The notes: generated by a model not told the origin, from the letters alone. A stretch of DNA of 64,000 nucleotides from Symbiodinium natans (GCA_905221605.1 CAJNDS010002550.1:53501-117500); one strand, 5' to 3'. Shown: positions 40,053-49,800, counted from the first letter of the stretch. Numbers and translations are program-made.

Positions 40053-40825
40053 GGTTTAGGGTTGAGGGTTTAGGGTTTAGGGTTTAGGGTTCCGGGCTTA
40101 GAGTTTAGGGTTTAGGGCTGAGGGCTCAGGGTTTCATTTACACATTTGAGGTGGGTGGGTGTGCTAGTTTAGGGCTTTGGGTTTTGGGCATATGGTCGCC
40201 TTTTGATTGATGGAGTTTCGTGATCAGTTGGGTTCAGGACTTCGGGTCCAAGGTTTTGCCCTTGGGTTCGGGCGGTTTAGGGCTCAGGGGTTGATGGTTT
40301 AGGGTTTAGGGTGGGGTTTGGGGTTGTTTCAAAAGCCCCGTATAGGGACGGAAGAAATTACGGCATGAAGGCAACCCTTCACGACACGGGGGGGGTACGA
40401 GGTACGATCCTTGTCCTTGACACCAGGCTGGCACTTTTTAAAGGGTTTGGGGTGGATGGAGGGCGTTGATTGAAGGCATGAGGTCGTCTGAGGGACCCTA
40501 AACCCTAAACTCTAAAAACCCCACAAAGTCTGGATAGGCAAGGTACCTGCCTTACGGCACACCCCGCAAAGGCCCATCCCATAAGGTATGGACCCTCTTA
40601 TTTGGCTTATAAGGCGGCTGTCCTTCTTGGGCACCTAAGGTGCTATATTGCAACATGATTGGAGGTGCCGATCGTGTATTGAACGAAGGTCCCCTAAAGC
40701 CCGAAACACCAACAAAGAAGGGTTCAACAACTATCAACCCTAAACCCTAAACCCTAAACCCTAAACCCTTAATAGACCCTAAAACCCCCTCAAGTCGAAG
40801 GTTAGCTTTTGGAGCTTATCTGCAG
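40053..40825. other. stretch with no supported exon
   Basis: TTTAGGG text to 40130, then mixed sequence and a CCCTAAA run at 40737-40768. The minus-strand open frame at 40552-40737 has no supporting signals. Confidence 0.35.
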
Positions 40826-40876
40826 CACCTCGCCATCATGCAGGAGTGTGACGAACTCAGCCAGGCCGTGGCGTGG
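40826..40876 (+). CDS. exon, function unknown
   Basis: Strong acceptor GAGCTTATCTGCAG|, frame HLAIMQECDELSQAVAW, donor TGG|GTGGGTTTAGGG, phase 0 in and out. Confidence 0.6.
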
Positions 40877-41583
40877 GTGGGTTTAGGGTTTAGGGTTTAG
40901 GGCTTAGGGCTTGGGGCTTAGGGCTTAGGGTTTAGGGTTTAGGGCTTCAGGGTTAGGGTTTAGGGTTAGGGTTTAGGTTTACGGTTTAGGGTTTAGGGTT
41001 GTCCATACCCTTCGAACCCCCAAAACCTCGTTTTTGAAGGTTGCCTAAGAATCCAATAAAGGGTTTTCGTAGTAATAACCTACAAAAAGGCAGGGTTTGG
41101 GGTTCTTAAGGTAGGGCTTGGGGTAGGCATTGACCTCGAAGACAGCCAGCAAGCGCACGCGTATTCTGAATCTGATCTTAAGCCCTACTTGCACCCCCAG
41201 CCTTGGGCCCAAACCCTAAACCCTAAACCCTAAACCCGAAACCCAGAAACATCCTAAACCCTGAAGCCCTGAAGACCCCCAGTCCCTGAAGCCCTGAACC
41301 CCAAAACTCCCCCAACCCGAAACCTTCAACTACCCGAAGCCCTAAACCCTAAACCCCAAACCCTAAACCCTAAACCCTAAACCCCAAACTCTTTCTTCCG
41401 AAGGCCTTCCGCCTGGGCGCTGCTAAGGTGGCGACTTGTCTTTCCTAAGCCCTATACCCTAAACCCTAAGCCCTCAACCTAGGATGCACAGTAGCGAACT
41501 GTTGTCCTCATTGACTGGGTACCCACAAAGAAAATAAGGCCCTGTGCTTTAGTTACTGGAGCCTAGGGTTGAAGGCTTAGAGT

Positions 41584-41694
41584 TAAACCCTAAACCCTCA
41601 ACCCGCAACCCTAAACCCTAAACCCTAAACCCTAAACCCTAAACCCTAAACCCTAAACCCTAAACCCTAAACCCTAAACCCTAAACCCTAAACA
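41584..41694 (+). repeat. CCCTAAA array
   Basis: About 15 units, then ACAGTTTAGGG, a short reversal. Confidence 0.95.
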
Positions 41695-41765
41695 GTTTAG
41701 GGTTTCAGAGACACGCGAGGCCCTGTAACGCCGCCAAGCGCAGACGCCAAACCCCCCCCCCCCAG

Positions 41766-41851
41766 GTCAAGTCGCCTGCGGCTCATCGATCGCAGACCTG
41801 CACCATCCACTACCCCAACATGTGCCTTGCCCCAATAAAGCCTTGTTTGGG
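41766..41851 (+). CDS. exon, cysteine-containing
   Basis: Acceptor: long C run then CCCAG|. Frame with SQTCTIHYPNMCLAPIKPC, donor GG|GTTTAGGG, phase out 2. Cys spacing suggests an extracellular part. Confidence 0.6.
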
Positions 41852-42396
41852 GTTTAGGGTTTAGGGTTTAGGATTTAGGGTTAGGTTAAGGTTTAGGGTT
41901 TAGGGTTTAGGGTTTATACTGCTTGGTGGTCTCTTTAAGTAGGGCTTCTGTTTTGTAGGGGGGTTCCTATTTGGGTATCTAGGGGCTATATGAAGGTACA
42001 AGGGTAGCAGACAAAGAGGCCACCGGCCTTCGTAAGCCTTGCCCCAAAAAGACTCTCGTTGAGTGTGTACCCATAGGAGTCCTGCGGGAGCCTGAGGGGT
42101 CAGAGCTCCGGGCTGCCCCAAAACACTGACTAAGCCCTAAACCCGAAGCCCTTCACAGTTGTCGCCTTGGCCCAGAGAGTTTGGGGAGAGGGTGCCGTAA
42201 GCCTTCGAAATAGCATGAACAATGAGAAACATACAGTTTGGGGAGTTGCGTTCGATCTTTGAAGCCTTGTATGACAAATTACAGGATAAAAAAAGAAGCG
42301 TATAGAATCTAGAACCCTAACCCTAAACCCTAAACCCTAAACCTTAAACCTCAGTTCTAAACGAACGGCTCCTGCTTCACCCTAAAAAAAAAGCAG

Positions 42397-42456
42397 TGGC
42401 CCCTGCTCCTTTGACCCTTGGGTCGCTCGGCGGTGACGTTATTGAAATTCCTTGGT
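42397..42456 (+). CDS. exon, function unknown
   Basis: Acceptor AAAAAGCAG|, two leading bases, frame APLTLGSLGGDVIEIPW, donor TGGT|GTTTAGGG, phase out 1. Confidence 0.5.
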
Positions 42457-42486
42457 GTTTAGGGTTTAGGGTTTAGGGCTTTGGAG

Positions 42487-42589
42487 ACTGACTGGACCAA
42501 ACAAAGTTTGGATGCTACTGCTAGAATCAGCAGCAACTGCTTGCTCGAAGGAGGAGTAGAGCTGGATCCAAAAGCACCAACGTGCGGAG
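42487..42589 (+). CDS. exon, function unknown
   Basis: Acceptor CTTTGGAG|, 34 open codons (DATARISSNCLLEGGVELDP), donor GGAG|GTTCTACC, phase out 1. Only 30 bases, mainly TTTAGGG, separate it from the previous exon; the direct join is out of phase, so one boundary may be wrong. Confidence 0.5.
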
Positions 42590-42659
42590 GTTCTACCCTT
42601 TTCGGCACCTTGCCCTGCCACCCCTAAACCCTAAACCCCGAACCCTGAAGCCTGGACCC

Positions 42660-42754
42660 TAAACCCTAAACCCTAAACCCTAAACCCTAAACCCTAAAGC
42701 CTAAACCCTAAACCCTAAACCCTAAACCCTAAACCCTAAACCCTAAACCTAAAC
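42660..42754 (+). repeat. CCCTAAA array
   Basis: About 13 units. Confidence 0.95.
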
Positions 42755-42772
42755 CCAGAACCCGAGTTCGAG

Positions 42773-42829
42773 AAATGCAACCCCGGCGCCCCAAGATGTT
42801 CTGCACCCTGCAGCTGCTCAATTTTCAGG
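42773..42829 (+). CDS. exon, cysteine-rich
   Basis: Acceptor GAGTTCGAG|, frame KCNPGAPRCSAPCSCSIF, donor AGG|GTGTGGGGG, phase 0. A second frame (Met/Leu-rich) is also open. Confidence 0.45.
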
Positions 42830-43094
42830 GTGTGGGGGTTAGGGTTTGAGGTTTAGGGTTTAGGGTTTGGGGCTTCGGGTTTAGGGTTTAGGGTTTGGGG
42901 TTAAGGGTTAGGGGCTTAGCATGTTTAGGGTTTGGGGTTAAGGGTTAGGGGCTTAGCATTTCAGTGTTCAGGGTTCAGATCGGTTTAATGTTTCAGGATT
43001 TAGGGTTCAGGGCTGAGGGGCAGATATTTCAAGAGTTTAGAGTTTAGGGTTGACCGTCCGCATGTCCAAACTTGTTGTATGCCTCGGTCGCTTT

Positions 43095-43280
43095 GCAGTC
43101 ATGACTACTTTTTGCTTAAGAACCCCCCCCCCCCAAAAAAAAAAAAAAAAAACGATAGTAGTCCCTATATTCCCTTTATCAGGAAGAATATTTACTTTTT
43201 TTGGAGAGTTTCTTAAACAATTCGTAGATCCCTATATTACCCTGATAGGGGAGGATTTTTTAGGGGCGGGAGTTCTTTAC
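43095..43280. mobile_element. family M element
   Basis: TTTGCTTAAGAACCCCC, C and A runs, then TAGTCCCTATATT...AGGAAGAATATTT...GGAGAGTTTCTTAAACAATTCG. Related text at 6140-6240, 10180-10240 and 52770-52830. The 99-codon open frame here is the element read through. Confidence 0.5.
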
Positions 43281-43489
43281 CCTATGCTTCCCAAGACCAG
43301 GAAAAACTACGGCGTCTCTACGAAGACCGGGTTTTCTCAGGTCGCCTAAAAAGCTGAAAAACTCGACCTCAATTTCCCCACCAGAACAAATCTGAAAACT
43401 GTCCAGCCCACTGAACCCTAAACCCTAAACCCTAAACCCTGAACCCTAACCCCTAACCCTAAAACCCCCCCTAAACCCCTAAACCCTAA

Positions 43490-43600
43490 ACAGGGTTTAG
43501 GGTTTAGGGTTGGGGTTTAGGGTTAGGGTTTAGGGTTTAGGGTTTAGGGTTTAGGGTTTAGGGTTTAGGGTTTAGGGTTTAGGGTTTAGGGTTTTCGAAG
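43490..43600 (+). repeat. head-to-head CCCTAAA/TTTAGGG junction
   Basis: CCCTAAACA|GGGTTTAGGG at 43490, then about 13 TTTAGGG units. Confidence 0.95.
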
Positions 43601-44142
43601 TCTGTGCAATATGGGGCTCCGACAGGGTGTCACTTTTCACGCTTTCTCACGGGGCAATTGGGGTCTACCAACAGGTGAGGTATATAAGCTAAAATTTGCC
43701 TAGGCCAGGGCCTACTCACGACGACTCACGGTTTTCTCACGGTTTTTTGGGTGAGGGGGAAAATGGGGTCGACTGGGGGGGGAAAGCGGGGTCGCTTCAA
43801 CAAACAACCAATCAACGAGTGTTGAGTAAATTGCGGTCGTGTCCTTTGAACATCTCAGACCCGGTTGGGGTGGATTTGGGGCCAAGCGTTTTTATACATT
43901 ACTTGTATGCATCGGTTCCGCTGTTGGACAAATGGGTTCGAGTTTGTGGAAAATGGGGTCGACCAAACAAGACCGGGGAAAGTATATATGGGCGTGGAAG
44001 CACAGGGTTAAGCAATTCGTAGATGAACAGCTAAAATGTAATTTCTGCTAGGGTTCCAATTGCAGTATGTAGCATATAAACCCTAAACCCTAACACCCTA
44101 AAATCCTAAAACCCTAACACCCTAACCCCAGGATTTCTTAAG
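43601..44142. other. region with repeated words, exon status unclear
   Basis: CTCACGGTTTT/TCTCACGGGG and AAATGGGGTCGACT words repeat. An open frame at 43839-44051 ends with KQFVDEQLKCNF, whose first codons (TTAAGCAATTCGTAGATGA, 44008-44026) copy the start of the next exon. Confidence 0.4.
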
Positions 44143-44220
44143 CAGTTCGTAGATGAGGCTGCATTTTGGCCTTTGGTCATCTTCACAGAAGCTGCTGCCG
44201 CGATCTCGGAGGGATCCTGG
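44143..44220 (+). CDS. exon, hydrophobic helix
   Basis: Acceptor ATTTCTTAAG|, frame VDEAAFWPLVIFTEAAAAIS, donor TGG|GTCTTTTTG, phase 0. The first bases are copied at 44011-44026 and, less exactly, at 43215-43229. Confidence 0.6.
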
Positions 44221-44385
44221 GTCTTTTTGTTTTAGGTTGGGCCTTTAGGGTTTTGGGTTTAGGGGCTTTAGGTGTAGGGAGTTTTAAGTTCTCGAAGTCT
44301 GGCTTTCAAATTTAGTTGAGTTGGTTCTGCATCTGTACGACTGTATCAAGGAACGTGGCTGTTTCTGGGCGTTTCGGGTTTGGAG

Positions 44386-44445
44386 TTGAGGTTGCGCGAG
44401 TTGCTTTGCTACGAGGCATTAGAGTTGAACATCGACGGTTCCGGC
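44386..44445 (+). CDS. exon, helical peptide
   Basis: Acceptor GGGTTTGGAG|, frame LRLRELLCYEALELNIDGSG, donor GGC|GTTTTTATTTG, phase 0 in and out. Follows the previous exon in phase. Confidence 0.55.
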
Positions 44446-44543
44446 GTTTTTATTTGTATTTTTTGGGGCTCCTGGCTCCCGTGTTCCGTTTTTAGGGTTT
44501 AGGGTTTAGGGTGCCATTCCTGGAAGTGATGGTAGAACCCTTA

Positions 44544-44645
44544 GGGTCCGTGTACCTAGATAAGGAAGACTTGGGCCTTAAAGTACTTGCTACGTATGGA
44601 CATTGGAGCCCAAGTCTATTATCACAATGAGGCACAGGGACCATC
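44544..44645. mobile_element. family D element
   Basis: GGGTCCGTGTACCTAG left; GCACAGGGACC right; CTTGGGCC and GAGCCCAAG inside. Confidence 0.65.
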
Positions 44646-44747
44646 CCCTCCATGAGAATGAGCTGGGCAACTCAAACCCAAAGATACGGTTGCGGAACTG
44701 AGCGTGAATAGTGAGGGAGCCCAAACCCATGAATGCATACAGTCCAG

Positions 44748-44801
44748 AACTTACCAGCTTGACCGCAGAAGATCCGGTGTACTTTCTTTTTCTTCGGGAG
44801 G
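44748..44801 (+). CDS. exon, function unknown
   Basis: Acceptor ACAGTCCAG|, two leading bases, frame LTSLTAEDPVYFLFLRE, donor GAGG|GTTCAGGG, phase out 1. Confidence 0.55.
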
Positions 44802-44956
44802 GTTCAGGGTTTAGGGTTTAGGGGTTAGGGTTTAGGGTTTAGGGTTTAGGGCTTAGGGTCTAGGGCTTAGGGTTTAGCGTTAAGGGTTTATAAGGCTACC
44901 AACTCCTGGGTTAAGGAATCCAGGATTCAGGTTCCTCTAGAGCTAGCCAAGACAAA

Positions 44957-45058
44957 CTTACGTAGCCAATAGTTGACCTTTGGGCTTGTTGGGTTCTCTT
45001 TTGAAGTAGAAAAATAAAAGTTTAGCCTTTTTTGCCCTTGGTTGTTGGAGAAGTAAGA
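44957..45058. mobile_element. family N element
   Basis: CTTACGTAGCCAATAGTTGA left; TGGTTGTTGGAGAAGTAAG right. Same unit as nested at 15183-15280. Confidence 0.65.
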
Positions 45059-45739
45059 AAAGAGATTGGCTTCTTAACCCAAACACCCTCCTGCGTCTCA
45101 TTTCTTACAACAACATTGCCCTCCGCCCTCCCCCCCTTCAACTCCGAACCCGCAACCCTGGATCCCAAGCCATTAAAGCCCCCTAAAACCCTGAAAAGCT
45201 ACGCCCCACTAAACCCTAAAACTTCCCCCCCCCCCCCCCCCCCCCCCCCCCCCTTAAAGCCCGGATTCCTGAACCCCTGAACCCAAACCCCAAAACCCCA
45301 GAACCCCATGATCCCTCTAAATCCGTTTAAATCCTATAAAGCTGACAAACCCTATAAACCCTACATTAACAATAAACACGCTATTGACCCTGTAAACCCT
45401 GCGAACCCTATAAATTGAAACCCCATGCACCCAAAAGCATAAACCCCATAAATCCCATAAACCCCATAAGCACAACAAGTCCAAAAACAAACCAACAAGC
45501 GCTGTCAACCCCATAAACCCTTTCAATCCTATAAACCCGTTTAAACCCCATAAACCTCATACACCCTTTCAACCCCATAAATCCTATAAACCCTTTCAAC
45601 CCCATAAACCCTGCAAACCGTATGAACCCGATAAACCCACCCTAAAAGCTAAACCCTAAACCCCAAGCCCTAAACCCTAAACCTTAAACCCTAAACCCTA
45701 AACCTCTAACCCTAAACTCTGAGGCCTCGCTTGCTGCAG
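45059..45739. other. stretch with no supported exon
   Basis: A C run at 45227-45253, then about 300 bases of CCCATAAACCC and CCTATAAACC variants (45300-45640), then CCCTAAA. The minus-strand Gly/Phe/Leu-rich frames are repeat translations. Confidence 0.6.
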
Positions 45740-45779
45740 GCAGCTCCTCCAGCGCGAGTTCCGGGCTCAGCAGTATAGG
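45740..45779 (+). CDS. short exon, coiled-coil-like
   Basis: Good acceptor GCTTGCTGCAG|, one leading base, frame QLLQREFRAQQYR, donor AGG|GTTTAGGG, phase 0. Confidence 0.55.
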
Positions 45780-45841
45780 GTTTAGGGTTTATAGGGTTTC
45801 GGGTTTAGGGTTGGGGGTTTGGGGTTGGCATTTATTTATTA

Positions 45842-45879
45842 TTATTATTTTTTTTTTTTTTTGGGGGGGGGGGGGGGGT
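45842..45879. repeat. T run and G run
   Basis: (ATT)n then long T and G homopolymers. Confidence 0.9.
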
Positions 45880-46331
45880 TGTCGTTGAAGGATTTAGGGT
45901 TTAGGCACTAGGGATGTTGAGGGCTTTTGGGCTTCAGGGGCTTTAAGGGGTTTCGAGGGTTTAGGGTTTAGGCTTGAAGAATATTTCCGGGGCTCTTGAA
46001 GTGTGGTCCTTGTAGAGGCAGTGTGAGTTGCTTGGGTTTGTTAAGGGCCTTTGCGCAGGGTTTCAGGGCGACGAAGAGAGTCCCTCATGGCTTGTGGGAG
46101 GCTAGAGGGTTTTAAGCTCCAGGGCGTTTAGGGGTTTTGAGTTCTTACGAAATTTTCGGAAAGCGCTCAAAGGTGTTAACACCTATGTTTAAGGGATTCC
46201 TTAGGCGTGTTAACGGCTTTCCAAAGGGTTGTTCAGGAACTCATAGGGCATTCGAGTTGTTGAGTTTAGGGTTTTGGGGTTTCAGGGTTTAGGGTTTTTA
46301 GGGTTGTGGACGTAGCGCTTGAGACGTGCAG

Positions 46332-46388
46332 AGGGATTTCCAAGGTGTTGCCGCCTGTCTTGCTGAAGTCTGTCCCCATAACACCTGG
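46332..46388 (+). CDS. exon, chain 46.3-49.3 kb (1), GA donor
   Basis: Acceptor GACGTGCAG|, one leading base, frame SKVLPPVLLKSVPITPG, then CCT GG|GACCTAG where a family A element begins. No GT is available; the join to 46635 across the elements is in frame. Confidence 0.65.
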
Positions 46389-46634
46389 GACCTAGAGTAG
46401 GCCCTTATTCCTTCCTTTTCTTAGGTTTTAGGAGCCCCTTTAAGCCGAACAGGGTACCCAGAGCAGGTCCTTATTCCCCCCCCTTTTGTCGGAGGTTTAG
46501 CAGCCACTTAACCCCCTTTAAACCACAAAGGGTACCCAGAGCAGGTCCTTGTTCCCCTCCTTTTTGGGGTTTAGGAGCCACTTGAAACTAAAAAGGACAC
46601 CGGTTTTTTATTCTTCGGCCACTCTTGGGTTTAG
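46389..46634 (+). mobile_element. three tandem family A elements acting as one intron
   Basis: Three copies start near 46389, 46449 and 46531 with A/GAGTAGGCCC or AGAGCAGGTCC; the last ends CACTCTTGGGTTTAG| right at the next exon. Implied intron GA...AG. Confidence 0.65.
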
Positions 46635-46692
46635 GCATCGGCAGGCTGGCATGGCAGGCGTGATCTTTCGCTCATCGCTAATGTTTCTGAAT
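46635..46692 (+). CDS. exon, chain (2)
   Basis: One leading base completes the split codon of exon 1. Frame GMAGVIFRSSLMFLNVS until AAT|GTTTCTTAG, phase 0. Confidence 0.6.
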
Positions 46693-46826
46693 GTTTCTTA
46701 GAGGGTTCTACTCACTGCTCTATAGAAGGCTGCCCTAAGGTTCCCTCGGTACCTACCCCCCATGAACCCCTTTAAGGACCCGTAAGACGCTTCCCCCTAA
46801 TGGATTGGCTTGAAGTAGTCAAGTAG

Positions 46827-46880
46827 TATGCGGCAGCCGCTGTCCTCAGCACGCGCCCATTAGATGAACCTTTGAGGCCT
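46827..46880 (+). CDS. exon, chain (3)
   Basis: Acceptor GTCAAGTAG|, frame YAAAAVLSTRPLDEPLRP, donor CCT|GTAAAC, phase 0. Confidence 0.55.
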
Positions 46881-47086
46881 GTAAACAGCCAAGCCTTCAC
46901 ATGCTAGCCCTGAACCCGAAAGCCGTAAACCCGAATGTTGGAGCCACAAAACTAACGAGGGTGTGAGTACCAAGATGCTAACCCTAACCCTGAAACCCTA
47001 AACCCTAAACCCCAAACCTTAAACCCTAAACCCTAAACCCTAGCCCTATACCCTAGCCCGAAACCCTAAACCCCTCACCGCCCCAG

Positions 47087-47161
47087 GCCGTGGTGCTGGC
47101 GGGGCTTCTGGAGCTTCCGGCCCAGGCTTTGGCCGAGCTGGTCACGGATCAACTGCTGGAG
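47087..47161 (+). CDS. exon, chain (4), Leu/Ala helix
   Basis: Acceptor CCGCCCCAG|, 25 codons with GLLELPAQALAELVTDQLLE, donor GAG|GTGCTGGGTTTAGGG, phase 0. Very strong G/C-ending codon use. Confidence 0.65.
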
Positions 47162-47167
47162 GTGCTG

Positions 47168-47275
47168 GGTTTAGGGTTTGGGGTTTAGGGTTTGGGGTTT
47201 GGGGTTTAGGGTTTAGGGTTTGGGGTTTAGGGTTTGGGGTTTAGGGTTTAGAGTGTAGGGTTTAGGGTTTAGAGC
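47168..47275 (+). repeat. TTTAGGG/TTTGGGG mixed array
   Basis: Units alternate between TTTAGGG and TTTGGGG. Confidence 0.9.
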
Positions 47276-47579
47276 TTTTGTTGGGGTTCGAGTAACCAAC
47301 CTGTACCCGTGTTCTGACTTGGTTGCTGGGCAGTCTGTTTTGGTCCTGTTTCGGTAGGACTGTTGGATTCTCTGGGTTTTTGGATTTTGTCGATTGCGGG
47401 ATGTAGGGCGTCGAGCTTTCAAGGGTTAGGGTTTAGGATTTAGCTTTTCGGGACTTTGGGACTTGGGTTCTTGGGCTTTATAAAGAATACTGCTGCAGGG
47501 ATCTGTAGGGATCTTGGCTGTAGGGCGCTTAGCTTGACAGGGGGCTTAAGGTTTTTTGAGTTTCTGCGGGGCAGTAAGG

Positions 47580-47700
47580 TCCGTGAATATGGTCCCGCAC
47601 CTTCTTTGAATATGGGACCATGGGCTTTACAAGGTATATAAGGGGGAATATAAGGGCTTCCCAAAGGGCCCATATTGAGGGACAATGTAGCTACCTTCAG
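47580..47700. mobile_element. family B element
   Basis: GTGAATATGGTCCCGCACC and CTTTGAATATGGGACCAT left; GGGCCCATATTGAGGGACAATGTAGC right. Confidence 0.5.
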
Positions 47701-47711
47701 AGACTCTGCAG

Positions 47712-47777
47712 GTAGGGTGCCCGGCAAAGAACTGGCCATCGACTAGCAAGATACTCAGAGGACAACAGAACCGGCAG
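47712..47777 (+). CDS. exon, chain (5)
   Basis: Acceptor GACTCTGCAG|, 22 codons CPAKNWPSTSKILRGQQNRQ, donor CAG|GTACTG, phase 0. Confidence 0.6.
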
Positions 47778-48109
47778 GTACTGTCATAGGGTCCTTCAAA
47801 AACGGGGTTCAAGGGGGGGTATGTAACCCAAGGTGCCCTAATACTCCTCACTACTCCCTAGGGTTCCCTAAACTTCCCTCAGGTTCCGTACTCCATTGAG
47901 AACCCTATAAAAAGTAAGCCGTTCGGTGCCAACCAAATGTTCCAAAACATTGAGATAACGAACTCTGAGCCCTAAACCCTAAACCCCGAACCCCAAACCC
48001 TAAACCGCATGTATTATACATGGTCTCCTAGCAGTGTCAGGGGGGTTTAGGTCTAAGAGTAGTTTCATGGTCCCTCAATATGGTCCCTTACCCTCTTTAA
48101 AGGGTTATG

Positions 48110-48205
48110 ATGCTTGTTCCTTTTTGGGGGGTTTGGGTTCCCTTAAAAACCCCATTTTAACCAGCATGGGCACCCTTTTTATTCCTAGGTTTCTCTTGGG
48201 CCTAG
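48110..48205 (+). mobile_element. family A element providing an acceptor
   Basis: GTTCCTTTTTGGGGGG left; TAGGTTTCTCTTGGGCCTAG| right, abutting the next exon. Confidence 0.6.
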
Positions 48206-48280
48206 CCAAGATATTTTGTAGGGTCAGGGCAAGGTAGGTTGGGGATTCGGACCAGGAAGGTTCGTGATGTGTTGGTTGAC
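48206..48280 (+). CDS. exon, chain (6)
   Basis: Starts at the family A acceptor. Frame GSGQGRLGIRTRKVRDVLVD, donor GAC|GTAGCT, phase 0. If not spliced, the frame ends at a TAG at 48305. Confidence 0.6.
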
Positions 48281-48349
48281 GTAGCTCTTCAGGAATTTTG
48301 GCCTTAGGGTTGCTGTAAAGTTTCAGGGAAATCCTAAGCATACAGCCCC

Positions 48350-48480
48350 TAAACCCTAAACCCTAAACCCTAAACCCTAAACCCTAAACCCTAAACCCTA
48401 AACCCTAAACCCTAAACCCTAAACCCTAAACCCTAAACCCTAAACCCTAAACCCTAAACTCAAACCCTAAACCCTAAACC
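48350..48480 (+). repeat. long CCCTAAA array
   Basis: About 18 units. Confidence 0.95.
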
Positions 48481-48534
48481 TTAAACTTCCTTGTGTGTCA
48501 GCATGCTCCCGTGTTGGATCTCATTTTTTTTCAG

Positions 48535-48586
48535 GCTCTCGGGCCTGATGCTGCTGATGTCTGCAGCACTCTTGCCAAGGACAGGG
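48535..48586 (+). CDS. exon, chain (7)
   Basis: Consensus acceptor TTTTTTTTCAG|, frame ALGPDAADVCSTLAKDR, donor AGGG|GTTGAGGG, phase out 1. Confidence 0.65.
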
Positions 48587-48659
48587 GTTGAGGGTTTAGG
48601 GTTTCGGGTGGAGGGGTTTGGGCGTTTTGGGGTTTAGGGTTTAGGGTTAGGGCTTTGTG

Positions 48660-48665
<6 letters not shown>

Positions 48666-48699
<34 letters not shown>
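48666..48699. repeat. poly-G run
   Basis: Over 30 G in a row. Confidence 0.95.
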
Positions 48700-48700
<1 letters not shown>

Positions 48701-48728
48701 GGGTTGTGGGTTTTGGGCTGGTTTTGAG

Positions 48729-48811
48729 TGTGGTTTGTCACATGTCTTTTTCTTCCCGATGGCCATTGCTTGCATGACATCCCCATGTTTGAGGCTTTGT
48801 TTGAGTTGATG
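48729..48811 (+). CDS. exon, chain (8)
   Basis: Acceptor GGTTTTGAG|, two leading bases (fits phase out 1). Frame LPDGHCLHDIPMFEALFELM, donor ATG|GTTTAG, phase 0. A minus-strand frame is also open, but phase continuity favours +. Confidence 0.55.
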
Positions 48812-49011
48812 GTTTAGCTGTTGATCTGCACTGCTGCTTCGTGACTTGATCTCCGGAGACACTGTGCTCTGCTTTGCGTAGTTCAGGAGCAGGACAGCTT
48901 AGACTAGGTACTATAATTTAATATTTTTGTTCTGGTTTGCCATTATAGCTACATATACTTAAACAGTAGAAACTTTTTTCTAGGGTCTACTCCAAAGTCG
49001 GGACTTGGAGG

Positions 49012-49175
49012 TTCATGGTACTTGGTAACTAATCATAGCTGTACTTATAGGGTTGAGGGTTTATGGTTTAGGGTTTAGGGTTTATAGGGTAGCCCCTTAG
49101 GTGCCCTAATATGGTTATAAGTACAGTTATAAGTACAGCTATAATTAGTTACTAAGTACCATGAACTTCCAAGTA
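49012..49175. mobile_element. family C element with TTTAGGG units in its middle
   Basis: ACTTGGAGGTTCATGGTACTT left, AAGTACCATGAACTTCCAAGT right; GGTTGAGGGTTTATGG...TTTAGGG between the arms. Third copy with this architecture. Confidence 0.75.
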
Positions 49176-49198
49176 GACTTAGGTGCCCACATCCCCAG

Positions 49199-49252
49199 GG
49201 ACGACCTAGGTTGAGGCGGCTTTACGAAAATAGCCGTTGCAGCAGCAGCTTC
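49199..49252 (+). CDS. exon, chain (9)
   Basis: Acceptor ACATCCCCAG|, frame GRPRLRRLYENSRCSSSF, donor TTC|GTTGAACCC, phase 0. Confidence 0.5.
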
Positions 49253-49372
49253 GTTGAACCCATTTTTTCAGAGCCCTTCCCACCTAAACCCTAAACCCTA
49301 AACCCTGCAAGGGTGGTCCAGAGGGGTTCGGGCTTAGGGTTTGAGGGCGTGCGATGATGACTTTTGTGCTAG

Positions 49373-49445
49373 ATCCAAAGACCTCAGTCAAGATCCCAGA
49401 AGTAGTCCTGCAATCTCCGAGACTCAAGATCCCGAAGTCCCAGAA
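49373..49445 (+). CDS. exon, basic peptide
   Basis: Acceptor TTTGTGCTAG|, two leading bases, frame with EVVLQSPRLKIPKSQK, donor AA|GTTCATG. The words AAGATCCC-GAAGT recur within the exon, an internal duplication. Confidence 0.5.
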
Positions 49446-49558
49446 GTTCATGTGGCATCGGATTCTTTTTTACATAAACTCACCCTGAACCCTAAACCCT
49501 AAACCCTAAACCCTAAACCCTAAACCCTAAACCTTAAACCCTACACCCCGCTTCGGAG

Positions 49559-49658
49559 GAGCCGGCTGTCCTTGCCTCGTGGGCCACTCGCAACAGGTTC
49601 GCGGGCTTCGGGATCGGGATGGTTGGACCCGAAACCGGGCCCGAAACCCGCGATTGCT
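49559..49658 (+). CDS. exon, function unknown
   Basis: Acceptor GCTTCGGAG|, 33 codons with VLASWATRNRFAGFGIGMVG, donor TGCT|GTTTAGGG, phase out 1, which matches the next exon. Confidence 0.6.
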
Positions 49659-49800
49659 GTTTAGGGTTTAGGGTTTAGGGTTCTGGGTTTAGGGTTTAGG
49701 GTTTAGGGTTTAGGGGTTGGGGACTCTATCTGGACCCCCTACCTGGACCCGCCCCCAAACCCTGCAAAAGGAGCTACTGCTTTGTTAATGTTCACTATAG

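Noticed and set aside
43839-44051. 70-codon frame as a gene
   Set aside because: Its end copies the start of the next exon and the rest is made of repeated words; better explained as a duplicated, decayed stretch.
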